This document shows, piece after piece, positions 43,400 through 56,266 of a DNA stretch of 64,000 nucleotides. Positions within the stretch are counted from its first letter, which is position 1. Each line of letters opens with the position of its first letter. A model generated the notes under the pieces. That model had not been told where the DNA came from, did no database searches, and saw nothing but the letters and a program-made list of their open reading frames with translations. The position numbers and the translations under genes are program-made. This DNA comes from Zygnema cylindricum. Its lineage: Eukaryota; Streptophyta; Zygnematophyceae; Zygnematales; Zygnemataceae. The stretch is taken from contig JBBHKE010003456.1 in the NCBI GenBank assembly GCA_037447655.1, forward strand, positions 1 through 64,000, written 5' to 3'.

Positions 43400-45160
43400 A
43401 ATTCAAGGTTTTTGATGTGACAACGAAAAAGAAAGTGGCCCGTCTGTTTGCATTGAAATTATCTAGACACATCCGAGCATCATGCCCGGTCTTGCCACAT
43501 CAGAAACAAATCCTATTGGATGGTTGATTTGGTGGGGTTCCCATGGTTGGGACCCTTTGTGGTCGATTATTTGGCCCCAAGTTACGAGGATTTGGTGATG
43601 TGAAAGGGTAAGGCTCTTTTTGAGGGGCTTTTGGTCGATCGTGGGCCTCCCACCATCAATTCGTCATCTCGTATTCTACAGCGTATTGAGGTGCTTAGTC
43701 GAACATAAATTTGAGACAGTATGCTTGGGTAAGATGGCTATGAATAAATTTCTTTGACTATAAAGGAAACTATCCAACACACTTCTGGACAACTTCGGCA
43801 TCTCATATTAGATCGGGTCTCAATGCGGGTTGGAATGGCATATTGGTGGGGAACCTCCGCCATAGCCAGGTAAATAACATTGCAAAGCGCATCTAAGACC
43901 TCGGGAATAACATATTGATAACGAATTTCTGCTTGACCTATGCCCTCAGGCGTACCAGCAAACTGTGGAGAATATTCAGTCATGGCTAGTATGCCATCGT
44001 ACTTGCAGGAATATAAGGTAAGGGCGGAACCGGGTAGGTAGCGCTCGAGAAGGGAGAAAGCGACACACATGTCAAATCTATCTTGATAACGGAAAGCTAG
44101 ATCTCGCATTTCAGTGTTAAATAGCATTCAAAAATGAGATAAACTCATAGTATCCTTCAATCCGGGAAAGCAAAATTGAAGTTTACCATGAGTACCCTCC
44201 AATGTGGAGGCCATCAAAAAGACGAGTTAGTCAAATTGAAAGCCTGAATCAGTACTGACGGAGACCAAAAAGAAAGGAAATTTGAATCGGGTTCCCTTTC
44301 GTTATCAACCTGTTACACAAATAGCGTGGAATGAATGGATAACAAAGATGAGACGGTGGTTAAATATGAACGAGTAGAGGATGCTCTAGATTGAATTAAA
44401 GGACTTAACGTCAAAGAAACTGAATTTGATAAATTCGATTGATCAAAATTTGATGAACAGAAAGTTCCACCACTACGTGTAGATCCGTATAAGTGGTCAA
44501 GATTATCCCTATCATTGGGCATAAAAATGACTGAGATAGCTAAATAATCCTCTAATGGATATGCCCTATACAAAGTGCCGCAAATGCCAAACCATACCTC
44601 ATACGTTGGCAACAATCTGAAATATTCTGTAACAAGGCCACGATGGCCAAATCTAGTCAAGAGGCCACTTTTACCGAAACCTCTACCCTACAAACAAGTG
44701 GGCAAGGCCAAAGGGCCATATCTAAGAAGATAGAAAATTGCTAAACAAGCACCCACAGGTGCAGATCTAAAGCTCCACAAGCATAAAATTGTTCTATCAA
44801 AGGCCTCCAACAGCTAAATCTAACAATAAAATTCGAAGCGAAACAGACAACAAAAAAATTACAAAGCCACTCATGGCCAGATGGTAAGCTTGGAAAGCGT
44901 GGACAGTGCAGATGCTCAATACAATTAGGTCTAGGTGGACCCAATCCACTCACGTACCGTTTAAACATTCAACATCTATCCTGACACGTGCCTGCACCAC
45001 GAACTTACAGACCACTGTTAGCAATCTGATGATTGCCAAGGATGAACTGCGGTTGTTCGCTCCATTCAGAGTTTTGGAGAGCTCCCAAAAAAATGAATTA
45101 GCTCCACTATCTCGACTCATTGGTGAGTTATGTCACAATGCAAAGGATCGATGCCTCTGA
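43400..45160 (-). pseudogene. gag: Gypsy B gag with CCHC zinc knuckle
   Basis: Broken frames 44660-44313 and 44127-43738 precede a CCHC nucleocapsid knuckle CF.CGKTGHDARMC (codons 43508-43467) with one in-frame TGA. The capsid part has no motif I can assign. Position, order and zinc knuckle identify gag. Copy A lacks this part. Confidence 0.65.
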
Positions 45161-45681
45161 TCAACAACGAGCTAGCAAGAAACCTTAAATATCCAAATTA
45201 GTGTAGTATATTCTTGGCCCAAAATTGGCCAAGGAGATAATTATGTCAACTAAAAAGCGAATAATAAATAAAATTGCAAAACTAGTTATAGATTTTTCTT
45301 TTCTTTAGTTTTTTTTTTCAAACAACCAAGTACAACTTAGAAGGATATTCCAAAATGCAAGGATCTATTATCAGATCACAGAAACACACAAACTAATTTA
45401 AAATCTAAATTGAAGAAAATAGAGAAAAACTGAAAATTTTAAATTGCATATAATATAGGAAAAATGTCAATGTAAAATTGCGGAAAATAGAATCACACTG
45501 ACAATGTCAAATCACAAAAAAATAGAGCAAGACTAACTATGCCAAATTATACGTAATAGAAAGTGCGCACAATTTCAAATTGTAGAACAATAGGAAAACA
45601 TACAATTTCAAATTGCAAAACAATAGGAAAACTGACAAAATTGTATAACAATAGGAAACAGATAATTTCAAGAGCACAGGA

Positions 45682-46293
45682 ATATTAAGCCAACGGATAG
45701 CCATTAGGCTCCTTGGTCAATTTATATTCCTTACAGGAATTCAATATTAAATATTTAATTTAATATCACAGCAGATAAACTGAAAATGTAGCAAACTGCG
45801 AGCAAATCTGAGATAACCAGAATTAGTCACACCCAAAATATGTAAGGAAGCCAACCGTAATCCACTATCACCCTGTAAACCACACAAGCAAACCCAAAAC
45901 TATCCAATCACAATCCAAGGTTTTGCAACAGCTTGAGAAAAAAAGCTGAACAACAATGCACTAGATAGGACGAGAGAAGAAGTGAAGGGAAACCACTTAG
46001 GCCTCGGCGTGAGCCGCGTAGATTAAATTGCAAGGCAGATAACAAAGAAAGGTGAGTGCGAGCCAGGCAGTAGAACGCTTAATGAACAGAAAAATATTCA
46101 CTAAAACTATCCTGACAACTACACAAGAAGAAAAAAAAAGCAAAGGTCAAATCTTCCAAAAGAGAAAGAAAGAAAGAATAAAAGCATGAATTTTTGTGCT
46201 CTTGAAATTGTGTGCACGTAATTCACCTAAAATTCACTGAGTACTAAGTCTACAGTTGAGCGTCTAACTTACTGTACATACATGTGTTCTATG
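45682..46293 (-). repeat. Gypsy B 5' LTR, inner part
   Basis: Matches 33346-33934 and, inverted, 32680-33345. The internal end is placed near 45682 at AATATTAAGCC. No convincing primer-binding site follows it. Confidence 0.75.
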
Positions 46294-47157
46294 TGTTGTT
46301 TTTAAGAAAACTTTAGTCCTCTCTATGCCTCAGCTGTTAGGGAGAGAGAGCTATTCAGGACTTAAGTTATTTTTGGTTGAGTTCGGTTCAGTACTTACCA
46401 AAATTAGTGTGACAGTGAAGTTGGGAGTTCACGGTTCATTCACACTTGGGACACGCGTCGTCACTTGAGAGAAATGCGTGAGTATGTCCTCCGTGGACGT
46501 ACGGAAATTTGGCAAGACCACGGGAATTCGTGAAGTCAATTCTACGGTCCCAAATCCTCTAATCGGACGGTTGACAGTCGCCGCCAACAAATACTGACGA
46601 GGCGTGACTAGATCACTATCGGCGAGACTAGATCACTATCACTTTACGTTGTCCGAACTTCGGTGTAAATATTTGGTAGAACGTAATTTTGTATGTTGTG
46701 AATTAGTTGTTTAGTGTTGAGAATGTGGTTTATGACATACCTTCAGTACACACGTATACTCACAGTATTTGTTGTGTTAGAATGTTGGATGTACGGCTGG
46801 AATGCCTCCGTACAGCTTAGTGTAGTTTCAGTGTATAGAAGTAGGACTTAGTGAATTTGATTCATTAGGAACAAATGATATGAAAACTGTACACTCAGTT
46901 TTATGTAATTTCATTTCTGCATATCTCACAGATCTGTGAGCGGAATTCATTGATATATTGTGTGTGTGTTTCTTTGTATGTTATCTAAATTGTGGTAAAT
47001 TTTCAGGACCATTGGGGCGTTTTTCTGAAAGTTATAGTCTGTCAAAGTTGCTGTTCAGCCATCGGTATTTGTGGAAGCTTCCTCTTTTGATTTGTTATAC
47101 GATGACTACTGCTGCATCTTCTTCATCTTCAGTGCCTGCAGTTGTCTCAGAACAACA
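46294..47157 (+). mobile_element. Solo Copia LTR in Gypsy B 5' LTR
   Basis: 864 bp, TGTTGTTTTTAAG...GAACAACA, flanked by CTATG (46289-46293 and 47158-47162). Related to the Copia-2 LTR. Its end encodes MTTTAASSSSSVPAVVSEQ, a gag N-terminus in the LTR as in Copia-2. Confidence 0.88.
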
Positions 47158-47162
47158 CTATG

Positions 47163-47631
47163 TAGTCGTCTGCCCCTAGTTTGGATTCTGGCCAAAAGGC
47201 AACCACAATTATATGCCTTGCGTTACAAAATCTACAACCTAAGGATAAAAACCCTTCCTACGCTACATATGAATGTGTGAGACCTCCAAGGATCCACGAC
47301 TTAAAATGGACCAATTGCTGTAGCCGCGCGCAGTTTGAATCCCAGTTGTTGGTTCGTCAACATCATTTGCGGCCGATAATGAGCGTTCAAATTCGCGCAG
47401 GTCTTTACATATTTCCACGTTGGCGCTTCAGTTCGCCAATGGTACATACGGAAAATTAGACTTGTTTGCGTAAATTCCGGCGCCTAATGAATAGACATAC
47501 TGACCTAAATCGTGATCGCGCGTTTCATGGCGCTTGAAAATTTCGCGTACAGATTCTAATGTGTAAGACCTGCCACCACCATATTATACTAAACTCAAAT
47601 TAGTGAGGCGTTGGTCTTAAAGTGCCTGTAT
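47163..47631 (-). repeat. Gypsy B 5' LTR, middle part
   Basis: Shares CCTACGCTACATATGAA, GCTGTAGCCGCGCGCA and TTCCGGCGCCTAATGAATA with the A LTR at 32240-32680 (inverted). Ends at the Copia-3 insertion. Confidence 0.8.
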
Positions 47632-48803
47632 TGTTGATATTTGTGTATTTTCTAGGTTTATAATAGCATAGAAAAATACATAGGCAGCCTCTAACTCCCC
47701 TCTCGAAGTCCCCACACTTGTTGTAGTCACTAAAGGCTGGATAAGGAGCTAGAGCCATGGCTGCCTAAGCTCTCTAGAGAAGACACGAGATAAATTAGGT
47801 AGACTTACCAAAATATACTTGACAAACCCACTAATTGATCTTGGTACCTGACGTTCGTCAAGACACCCGTAGACGTTGGCTTTATCCATTAAGTCTAGAA
47901 CTAATGATACGATGTCATATGTTTGATAAACATATGAATATAAACACGTAGACTAATTCGTTTAACGACAATAAATACTTAGTGCATAGATACAGTTTAA
48001 TTTAGTAGAGAGTACGGTAAGGTTATGAAATGGATAACGCGCATTTGTTTCGAACGCGAAACAAATACCGCGCACGTATTTATGACGGCTACGATCAAAA
48101 CCTGGTTTGGATGGGACAGCCGGAAAGGATGCCAAGATTGCACAAGAAGATTTCGGTGGTTTGCGGTCATCGCCACATAGGATGACACGTGGCAAAATGA
48201 CATTGGAACGCGGCATCTCCGGGGGTTATATGAACGAATCAGGAGATGACATGTGTCGATATTTTGGCCATGTAGTACAATGGCCGTACAAAAAGTACAC
48301 CGGCACCTGTACTTTTCTGTACGACACAATAATTTGATTGGTGCCGTACGTCAATAGATAGAGTTTTAGAGAGAGATAGAACTAAGAAAAATTTAGTAGG
48401 TAGCAGCCTCTCTCCGAGGGAGCTCCTGTACAAAAGGGTCATCTTTGAACATTCATATCTATCAATTTACTTGACTATTTTCAATGATTCTTTTTGCTAC
48501 GGACTCACGAGAGTCCACCGTACATAGGAGTGTATTCGGTCAGAGTTTTTTCCTAACAGGGTGGCTGCATTTCTAAGGGAAAGTCAAAGTGGGTGAATGT
48601 GTCCAAAACTCATATTCTAACTTTGCATTCTGTGATGGAACTAAGCACATAGAAAGTCTTATTTCACAAGGGTGAAACTATAATGGGTCTTTGATTCTCA
48701 AGGGGTCAGTCATTGAGGTTTATATCGACTTGGAGTTGGCACTATCTAGATAAGCTTCATTTGGATATCAATTTTTGTGGGCAATGGAGCACACAGAGTT
48801 TCA
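47632..48803 (+). repeat. Copia-3 5' LTR
   Basis: 1172 bp. Shares scattered motifs with the Copia-1 LTR (GTCGTACAATGGTCGTACA-type block). Gag ATG at 48785 lies in the LTR. Confidence 0.9.
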
Positions 48804-50662
48804 GGTTATGGGCCCACCATCTAGGGTGCTTATGTTTGATGGAACAGGCTTCACTTATTAGGGATTTATGATGGAGAGATTACTTTTTGAGAAGCACTTA
48901 TGGGGAATTGTTTCGGGACAAGTGAGGTGTCCTCCACCGCGCTTTAGAGGAACTCACTATGGAGAATCATCTGGGGCTGCCGAGAAAATCAACCGCATTT
49001 CAAATGCAAAGGAAGGTGAAGGGAAAATCATTGCCATGGAAGGGGAAAAATGAGAGAAGGGAAAAGGAACACCGATGGTGAGGGGACCTAAGCTCTCGAC
49101 TATGGTTCCACTTGTAGGGATTAAACCTGAAGAAAATGACAAAAAAATATGGGAATACAAAAACACTATAGCAAAGCATCTCATACTTAGAAACGTGTCT
49201 AAGTCTATAGCTATCACTCTTATAAACTTAACGAAGTCTTCAGAGATATGGGAAGCACTAAGTCAGATTTATAAGAGTGAGACTATTTAGAGGCCGCAAT
49301 TAGTAAAACAAGAAATAGATGCCTATGTTTATAAAGGCGGTAGCATGTTAAAATTTTGCAATGATATTGCTGCGCTATATGTTGAGTTTGCTAGTGCGCG
49401 ATATGTAGAATCTGAGGAGAGAAAGATTAATACACTACACCGCCAATCGTTATTAGCGTGGGAGTTTGGTTAGCATATAATAATAATTATAGTGGTGTAC
49501 GCTATTTAAGAATTTGAAAATTTTGGAAAAAATCATACTTTCTTATTATTTGATTATGGTAATTTGGATCTTTGAAAAAAAAAAAGCCGGTCGCAAATAT
49601 GCTTACACTAATATAAGTCTCCGTACAAAATCTGACAAATCGTACACAAATCGTACATTCACACGGTCGAAACGCGGCTGTCGGACGAATATGTGGGAAC
49701 GGGATTTTTTACGACCTTGTTTTTTTTCCTTTTTAGAACGCACATTCTCGTGTGCTGCGGTTACTAAAACTAATTTATTGTAATTTTTAACTTAAAAAGG
49801 TACATTTATGTACGGTCTGACACTGACCATACACAACACTATTTAAGAGACAACGAACTGAAAATAACCCTAAATAAAATAAAGAAAAAAATAGAATGAA
49901 CTACACTAATGGAGAATAAAAAAAAAAATTGTGATGGAATTAGTGTACACAACGCTAATAACGATTGGCGGTGTACTTATGAAACTCCTAGATGAGTACG
50001 AAAACATCATTTGTCGTGTGCAGGCAATGGATGGCTCCTCATGGACTTGGAGCTTTACCATGGGGATAATTCTTGTGAGGGAAAGCACTTTGGAGCTTCG
50101 TAGAGGAAGTGACAAGGTGAATGCATTTACAACTAGGAACAGCGGTGATGAGCGGAAGCGTGGTGAGAGGAAGAAAGACAAAGGTAATCCTTATCGGAAC
50201 TTTGGTAGAAAGAGAGGGAGAGGAAAAGAAACGAGAGCTTTGAAAAAGGGGGTTTGCTACTTTTGTAGGGAACCGGGTCATTATATAGACGAATGCCCTT
50301 GTTTGGAAGAATTTAGAAGTTGGAATGTGGATGAGGAGGCAGAAGGGGAAGAGGAGAAAGAGGATGAAGATATGTTGGAGCGTCTCCGCATCGGTAATAT
50401 GGGAAAAAGAGAAAAGCACACAGAAATTCCACAGAAACAACAATGGGCTTTTGGAGGTATAAACAAAGTAAAGAGAGAGGAGGTGTTTGAGGATGTCAAG
50501 AAGTGTAGAGTGTATGACTTAGAAATGAGAAAGTCAGATCTAGGATCCATAAGTGACAACGGAAAAGATAAAATTAATGAGGATTATTTTATAGATATTT
50601 TGGAAACAGAAAACTGGTTGGAAAGGGGACTTCAACGGATTTCGATGAAAGGGGAGAAGTGA
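48785..50662 (+). pseudogene. gag: Copia-3 gag, split by a MITE
   Basis: Begins in the LTR (MEHTEFQVMGPPSRV) and crosses the primer site. TAG near 48860, TGA near 49051 and TAG near 49288 break the first half. The MITE interrupts after KINT. The second half resumes MKLLDEYENIICRV and has a CCHC knuckle CYFCREPGHYIDEC (~50248-50290), then an acidic EEAEGEEEKEDEDM stretch. Homologous to Copia-1 gag through this point. Confidence 0.85.
49438..49973. mobile_element. Complete 536-bp MITE with TA target duplication, inside Copia-3 gag
   Basis: Terminal inverted repeats CACCGCCAATCGTTATTAGC and CTAATAACGATTGGCGGTG, flanked by TA (49436-49437, 49974-49975). Removing it and one TA restores continuity of gag with the Copia-1 homologue. 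No transposase frame. TA duplication suggests mobilisation by a Tc1/mariner- or similar TA-targeting transposase. Confidence 0.88.
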
Positions 50663-51284
50663 AACTAGAAGGGGTTTTAAAGGATAGGGGAGAAGAGGAA
50701 TATTTCATGAAAGGTATAGGGGAGAAGAAATATTTATTGGGAATAAATTTAGAAAGTGAGAGTGGAAAAAAATCCATGGGAGAGAGTGAAGAAAGTTCAG
50801 AAAATGGGGTAATTATCATGGATAGAAATATAAGTTTGGAAGATGTAGTTTTTATGAGGAACTTAGTGGGGACTCTTGATTTAAGGATAAATTTGGGGGG
50901 TAATGGTTTTGACATCACTAATGGGAGTGATGCCATCTATGAAAGTGTGTCTCTAAAAGGGTTAGTATATGGGCATATGTTGTAAATTGGAGATGGGGCT
51001 GGTTGTTTGGACTGCAAGAGGGAAATCAGTTTGTGTGTGGATGGAAAAATTATGAGGTGGATAAAATCTTTGCTCGGAGTTATGAAATTGGAATGCTTGA
51101 TAAAATGTGTGATCAGCAAGATGGAATGTTTATTTCAGCTCATCTAATGGACCTTTTAAAATATGAGGGTATTGTCTTAAAGGGTTATAAAAGGAAAAGG
51201 AAAAGAAAAAGGAAAAATGGGAGGGGGTATTTTGGTTTTTATGTGTGGGAGTTGAAAGGAACATAAACTAGAAAATAAGGAGAG
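50663..51284 (+). other. Copia-3 3' body of unknown coding potential
   Basis: Open frames 50659-50985 and 51003-51266 are charged and resemble nothing I recognise. A Lys/Arg run (KRKRKRKRK) encoded near 51190-51215 precedes the end. It occupies the place of pol. Could be an extra gag domain or filler. Confidence 0.4.
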
Positions 51285-52494
51285 TGTTGATATTTGTGTA
51301 TTTTCTAGGTCTATAATAGCATAGAAAAATACATAGGCAGCCTCTAACTCCCTTCTCCAAGCCCCCACCACACTTGTTGTAGTCATTGAAGGCTGGATAG
51401 GGAGATAGAGCCATGGCTGCCTAAGCTCTCTAGAGAAGACACGTGATAAATTAGGTAGACTTACCAAAATATACTTGACGAACCCACTTATTGATCCTAG
51501 TACCTGACGTTCGTCAAGACACCCGTAGACGTTAGCTTTATCCATTAAGTCTAGAACTATTGATACGATGTTTGATAAACATATAAATATTAACACGTAG
51601 ACTACTTCGTTTAACGGCAATAAATACTTAGTGCATAGATACAATTTAATTTAGTACAGAGTACGGTAAGGTTATGAAACGGATACCGCGCATTTGTTTC
51701 GAACGCGAAACAAATACCGCGCACGTATTTATGACGGCTACGATCAAAACCTGGTTTCGATCGGACGGCCAGAGAGGATGGCGAGATCGCGGAAGAAGAT
51801 TTCGGCGGTTTGCGGTCATCGCCACATAGGATGACACGTGGCAAAATGACATTGGGTCGCGACATCTTCAAGGATTACGTGAACAGATCTGGAGATGACA
51901 TGTGTCGACATTTTGGCCATGTCGTACAATGGTCGTACAGAAAGTACACCGACACCTGTACTTTTCTGTACGACACAGTAATTTGATTGGTGCCGTACGT
52001 CAGTAGATAGAGTTTGAGAGAGAGATGGAACTTAGAAAAATTTAGTAGGTAGCAGCCTCTCTCCGAGAGAGCTTCGTACAAAAGGGTCATCTTTGACCAT
52101 TCATATCTATCAATTTACTTGACCATTTTCAATGATTCTTTTTGTTGCGGACTCAAAGGAGTCCACGCTACATATGAGTGTAGTTGGTCAGAGTTTTTGC
52201 CTGCCACGGTGGCTGCATTTCTAAGGGAAAGTCAAAGTGGGTGGATGTGTCCAAAACTCATATTCTAACTTTGCATTCTGTGATGGAATTGAGCACACAG
52301 AAAGCATTATTTCACAAGGGTGAAACTATAATGGGTCTCTGATTGTGAAAGGGTTTGTCATTTGGGTTTATATCAACTTGGATTCGGCACTATCTAGATA
52401 AGCTTCTTTTGGATCTGCGATTTCTGTGGGCAATGGAGCACACATAATTTCAAAATCTGCGTTTTCTGTGGGCAATGGAGCACACAAGGTTTCA
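51285..52494 (+). repeat. Copia-3 3' LTR
   Basis: 1210 bp; longer than the 5' LTR mainly because of a short duplication near its end (GTGGGCAATGGAGCACACA occurs twice). Confidence 0.88.
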
Positions 52495-52590
52495 GGTATT
52501 ATGTGAGTAAGTGCGATTAAATGCAATTAAAATGCGATTAAAATGTGGTTTAGATGCGGTTAAAATGCGGCGACGTGATACGACATGACA
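52495..52590 (-). repeat. Gypsy B 5' LTR, outer end
   Basis: Minus strand starts TGTCATGTCGTATCACGTCG at 52590, matching the A LTR start at 32095, then AATTGCATTT-type A/T repeats up to the Copia-3 junction. Confidence 0.85.
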
Positions 52591-55555
52591 GGGCGTACCA
52601 CATTACAACCTGTATAGAATCGGCGACCACATGCCAATCTAACACCCTCCCCATACATTGTGCCCACCCACACGTTGCACTACCCTGTTTGTCCACACTC
52701 TCGTTCCTAACCCCCCTTCTCAACCCCCCCTTTTCCCCCTGTCCCCACCTTGCACCATGCACATAAAATGCACAACATGGGATGTAGACTGCATTGCATG
52801 GATTGAACAAATTATGCACATTGTACGGATTGTATCGATTGAGTCTGTCTGGCAGCAGAGCGGCAAATCACATCAGGGATGATAAGATGCGAAAAGAGAC
52901 ACACATGGTGGTGGGAGGGACGGGGGGGGGCAAGGGGAGGTGGCGCCGAGAAACAGTACAGGTGTGAGAAGAGATTAATTCTCTCACATTTCTCTCTTTC
53001 TTCCGAATCTTTGTCTTCCTTTTTCCTCCAACTTCTTTGATTCCCTTCAATGTTCAAACGTGGGACAATGCTTTTTGAGGAAGAAAAACGGAGATCCATC
53101 CACCCTCAAACACATCACACATTTAACCGATTTTTAGAGACGCGGAAGAAAGAGAGTGAGAGAGAGGGGGTAAGAGACAAAAAGAGAGGATGGCGATAGA
53201 GATACTAACTTATAATAACAACTTATAACGCGCAGCATTACATATCGTTGTTGAGTTTCGAGATGTTACAGCCTCCCAAAAAGGTGACTACATGTACCAA
53301 GGCCCAACTCACAGTTTCATACCATTTGCTTCACATATCTTCGATAACTTTGACTCTTCCTTGTAATTTTCTTTTCGTGAAAACGCTCAAGGATCCTTCG
53401 AAGTTCGAGGACCTGACAGCCCTTTTCGAAATCTCATAAATCTCATATTGACTTTCTAACACCAATTATCTGTGTTGCCCTTCAACGTTCTGAAGGTTTG
53501 GATCATATCCTACTAGACATTGTGGTGAATAATGGTGAAGGATTGGAAGACTTACCCCCGCGCCACCTACCACACAAAGCCGATATTTATAGTTCAAACC
53601 TTTAGTGTGTCATAGTCTTAGGCCTACGTATCTAAGGTAGTTTTAATGTTTATACCGTTTGGTTTTTATTTTTTCTTTTTGTTGTTCTTGCTTTCCTCTT
53701 TAGCCGTTTATTTTGTTGAACCTTTGTTGTGCATTTATTATTTTATTGTTTTGGTCTATTTACCTTTAATAGTCGTCTAATATTTTCTGGCACAATATTA
53801 TTTTGTACTTTGATGGTCTTATCATTGCGTTTTTGGAAATAAAGTCTTTTCTAAAAAGAATCTTTGACCAAATGTTAAGTTATATTTCTAAGTTTTGGTG
53901 AAGTTTTATAAACGTTTGTAACTATCACATAAGTAAATTTAAAAAAAATCAAAGTAATAAGTAACGTATTTGGACATTGGAACACTCTGAAAAATAGTAC
54001 GGATAATCGGCATTAAAATTTTAATTTACACCTTAAAGTTTCCTTTACACGGGCACCAACCTAAGGGCACTTCCCTTTATTAACCAAACTTAGTCTTGTT
54101 ACTTTGTTTTTTAGCAAAGATTTTCTGTACTACATCAAGAGCGTTACGATGTAACGAAATTGTGACAGATGTAGACGTGGGTGTAATTTGTGACTATTCT
54201 AGACGGCTACAAAACTTGCGACAATTGATGATGTTAACAAAATAGAGTTGTAGGCGTCTCGTTTTTTGTGACATTGTAGATGTTTAGGGTTTGTGACATT
54301 TTGATGTCACATTTACTATTGAAAGCATCTACGTCACTAATTTTAAAACTTTTTCCCATGGTTTCTAGATTTTGTTATTTTGTCTTTTCTCACTCTAATT
54401 GCTATCAAATGACGTCCAAAGATAGTCAAAAGTAATTTTTTTTTGAGATCTTTCGTTTGGTACTATTATTGCCATTTTTCATTTGTAGAATTGTGAGATA
54501 GACGCAGATAGTGGGAGGGGAACAGAGAAAGAGACGCCTTCACGGTTGCTTTTGACAAAATGGTAATGTTGTGTATCGACAAGAAATTTATCGTGAGAAC
54601 ACCAATACTGATAGCTATCGGTTATCGAACAATCAGGGGTTTTGATATATTGCTCTGAGACCAACAAATTCCTTATCGGCGATAAGTGAAAAAAATATAG
54701 TACGCTATATAATAGTACTTTATAATATACTGTATTCTATTTTATACTTTATATAGCATTGCTACCACGTGTAACAAGCTGTTCCGTACTCTGTGTAACG
54801 ATATAACGACGGTTCAATACGGCGGAATAAGCCGTACAATTGTACGGTACAACCACACAATTATCGTTGATAGTTATCGGTACCTTTGTTATTGGTGATG
54901 AAAACCGATATTATCGGTTTTTCATCGAAGATAACACCAGTTTCGATATATCTTACCAATATATTGATTATTGGCATAACCTTGCCGATACACAACAGTA
55001 AATGGCGTCCGTTGGCCAAGACGGCCTGTCTACTTAAAAAAGTGCACGGAAAAACTACGCATATGTTGTAAACGCGCAATGGGTTTTTTGTTTTTGGTAC
55101 TCCACAGAGAAATTTTTTCAAAAGCCTCCGACGCGCACCTCACCCTTTGTCTACTCGTTCACATCGTGAAACTTTAGTTAAAATAGAAACGCGCTAGACT
55201 ACAAACAGTACATCTAAAGTTTCAAAGTGACGCAAATTATATTGCGGTAATTTCATTTTTTTGGTATCACTGAGGATTTTATCGTTGCGGGCTAAGTTTT
55301 GAAGGAAAACGATAGAGAAATACTCTTAATTTATCACATGGGAAGTGCCCTACATCACAATTCAAATTCCCAAACGAGATGAAACAGTATCGGCCGTTCA
55401 AAAGTACGCCGCGACGCGAAACTCAAATTTCTAAAAGGAATCAAAATCGAATCGTGCTCCGGTGCCTGAAACACCGTCAAAACCCACGGACGCCCGATTC
55501 TTCAAAATGGATCCAACAAAACACCAACTAAACTGTACAAATAAAAAGTACAGTA
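52591..55555. other. Gene-poor spacer
   Basis: No exon series or RNA gene supported. 52670-52760 is C-rich. 53900-54900 is AT-rich. 54600-55010 is rich in TATCGG/CCGATA words and may be an old TIR element like 56267-57107, but I could not fix its ends. Confidence 0.45.
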
Positions 55556-55773
55556 TACCGTGCATCGCTATTAGCGTTAATAAATTTATCGTCCCTAAAA
55601 TCATCTTTTTTATGTACACATTTGTCCAATTTTCAAGTTAAGACCGCCAATCGTAAGGTGAGAGTCTTTACCTTTAAATCGGAACCATCAGATCTACTAT
55701 TCGACATGTGTGTACAGAGAAAATATTTTTTAAGAGACCAAAAAAACATTGACATTGATAGCGATTCACGGTG
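55556..55773. mobile_element. MITE, CACCG-TIR family, 218 bp
   Basis: TACCGTGCATCGCTATTAGC on the left and CATTGATAGCGATTCACGGTG on the right. One terminal base differs. The interior (TCATC..TTTATGTACACA) parallels 37126-37342. Confidence 0.7.
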
Positions 55774-55876
55774 CTGTACACGAAACACGATCACCAAAAT
55801 GTTTGTACTTAAAAGACAACTAAAACCGTGTACACGAAACGTACGCATGGAAAATTGCCAACGACACAAAAAGCTA

Positions 55877-56093
55877 CACCGTGAATCACTATTAGTGTTA
55901 ATTTTTTATTCGTCTCTTAAAACATCTCTTCTACGTACACACTTGTTCGATTGTAAAGCTGACAGTTTTAACTGAAATATAAGATTCTCAACTTCCGATT
56001 AGCGGTCTCAAATTGAAAATCGGACAAGTGTGTAGGGAGAATTTTTTTTTTGAGAGGCGTGAAAATTATTAATCCTAATAGCGATACACGGTG
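55877..56093. mobile_element. MITE, CACCG-TIR family, 217 bp, intact TA duplication
   Basis: CACCGTGAATCACTATTAGT and CTAATAGCGATACACGGTG, flanked by TA at 55875-55876 and 56094-56095. Confidence 0.82.
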
Positions 56094-56266
56094 TAGACGT
56101 GACCCACGACCAAATTACACCGCACTTTCAACGAACCAACATCGCTAAAGCGTCAACGATTCGACATGATTAAAAACCCAACTTGCCTTTTATTTGTTGG
56201 AAAATGTCACAAAAGCGAGAGAAACGATGCCATTGGCTGGAACGGTCGATTTGGCGTGGTGAACAG

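Larger units (their letters stand above)
47632..52494 (+). mobile_element. Copia-3: gag-only, non-autonomous Copia element in Gypsy B 5' LTR
   Basis: LTRs 47632-48803 and 51285-52494 (TGTTGATATT...TTTCA), body 48804-51284. The flanks TGTAT (47627-47631) and GGTAT (52495-52499) are a target duplication with one mismatch. Primer site GGTTATGGGCCC at 48804-48815 and purine tract AAATAAGGAGAG before the 3' LTR. Only gag is recognisable; no protease, integrase, RT or RNase H. A 536-bp MITE interrupts gag. Confidence 0.88.
33346..52590 (-). mobile_element. Gypsy copy B: element with gag, methyltransferase and PHD finger, nested insertions
   Basis: Minus strand. 5' LTR 52590-45682 (interrupted by Copia-3 and a solo LTR), gag ~45160-43400, protease ~43129-42356, methyltransferase ~42240-41060, RT, RNase H, integrase ~39360-37990, PHD finger 37869-37735, 3' UTR to ~37479. 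A partial 3' LTR lies at 35572-33346. Between 37479 and 35572 is ~1.9 kb of non-Gypsy DNA that replaces or interrupts the start of the 3' LTR. RT is complete in extent here but full of stops. Confidence 0.8.
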
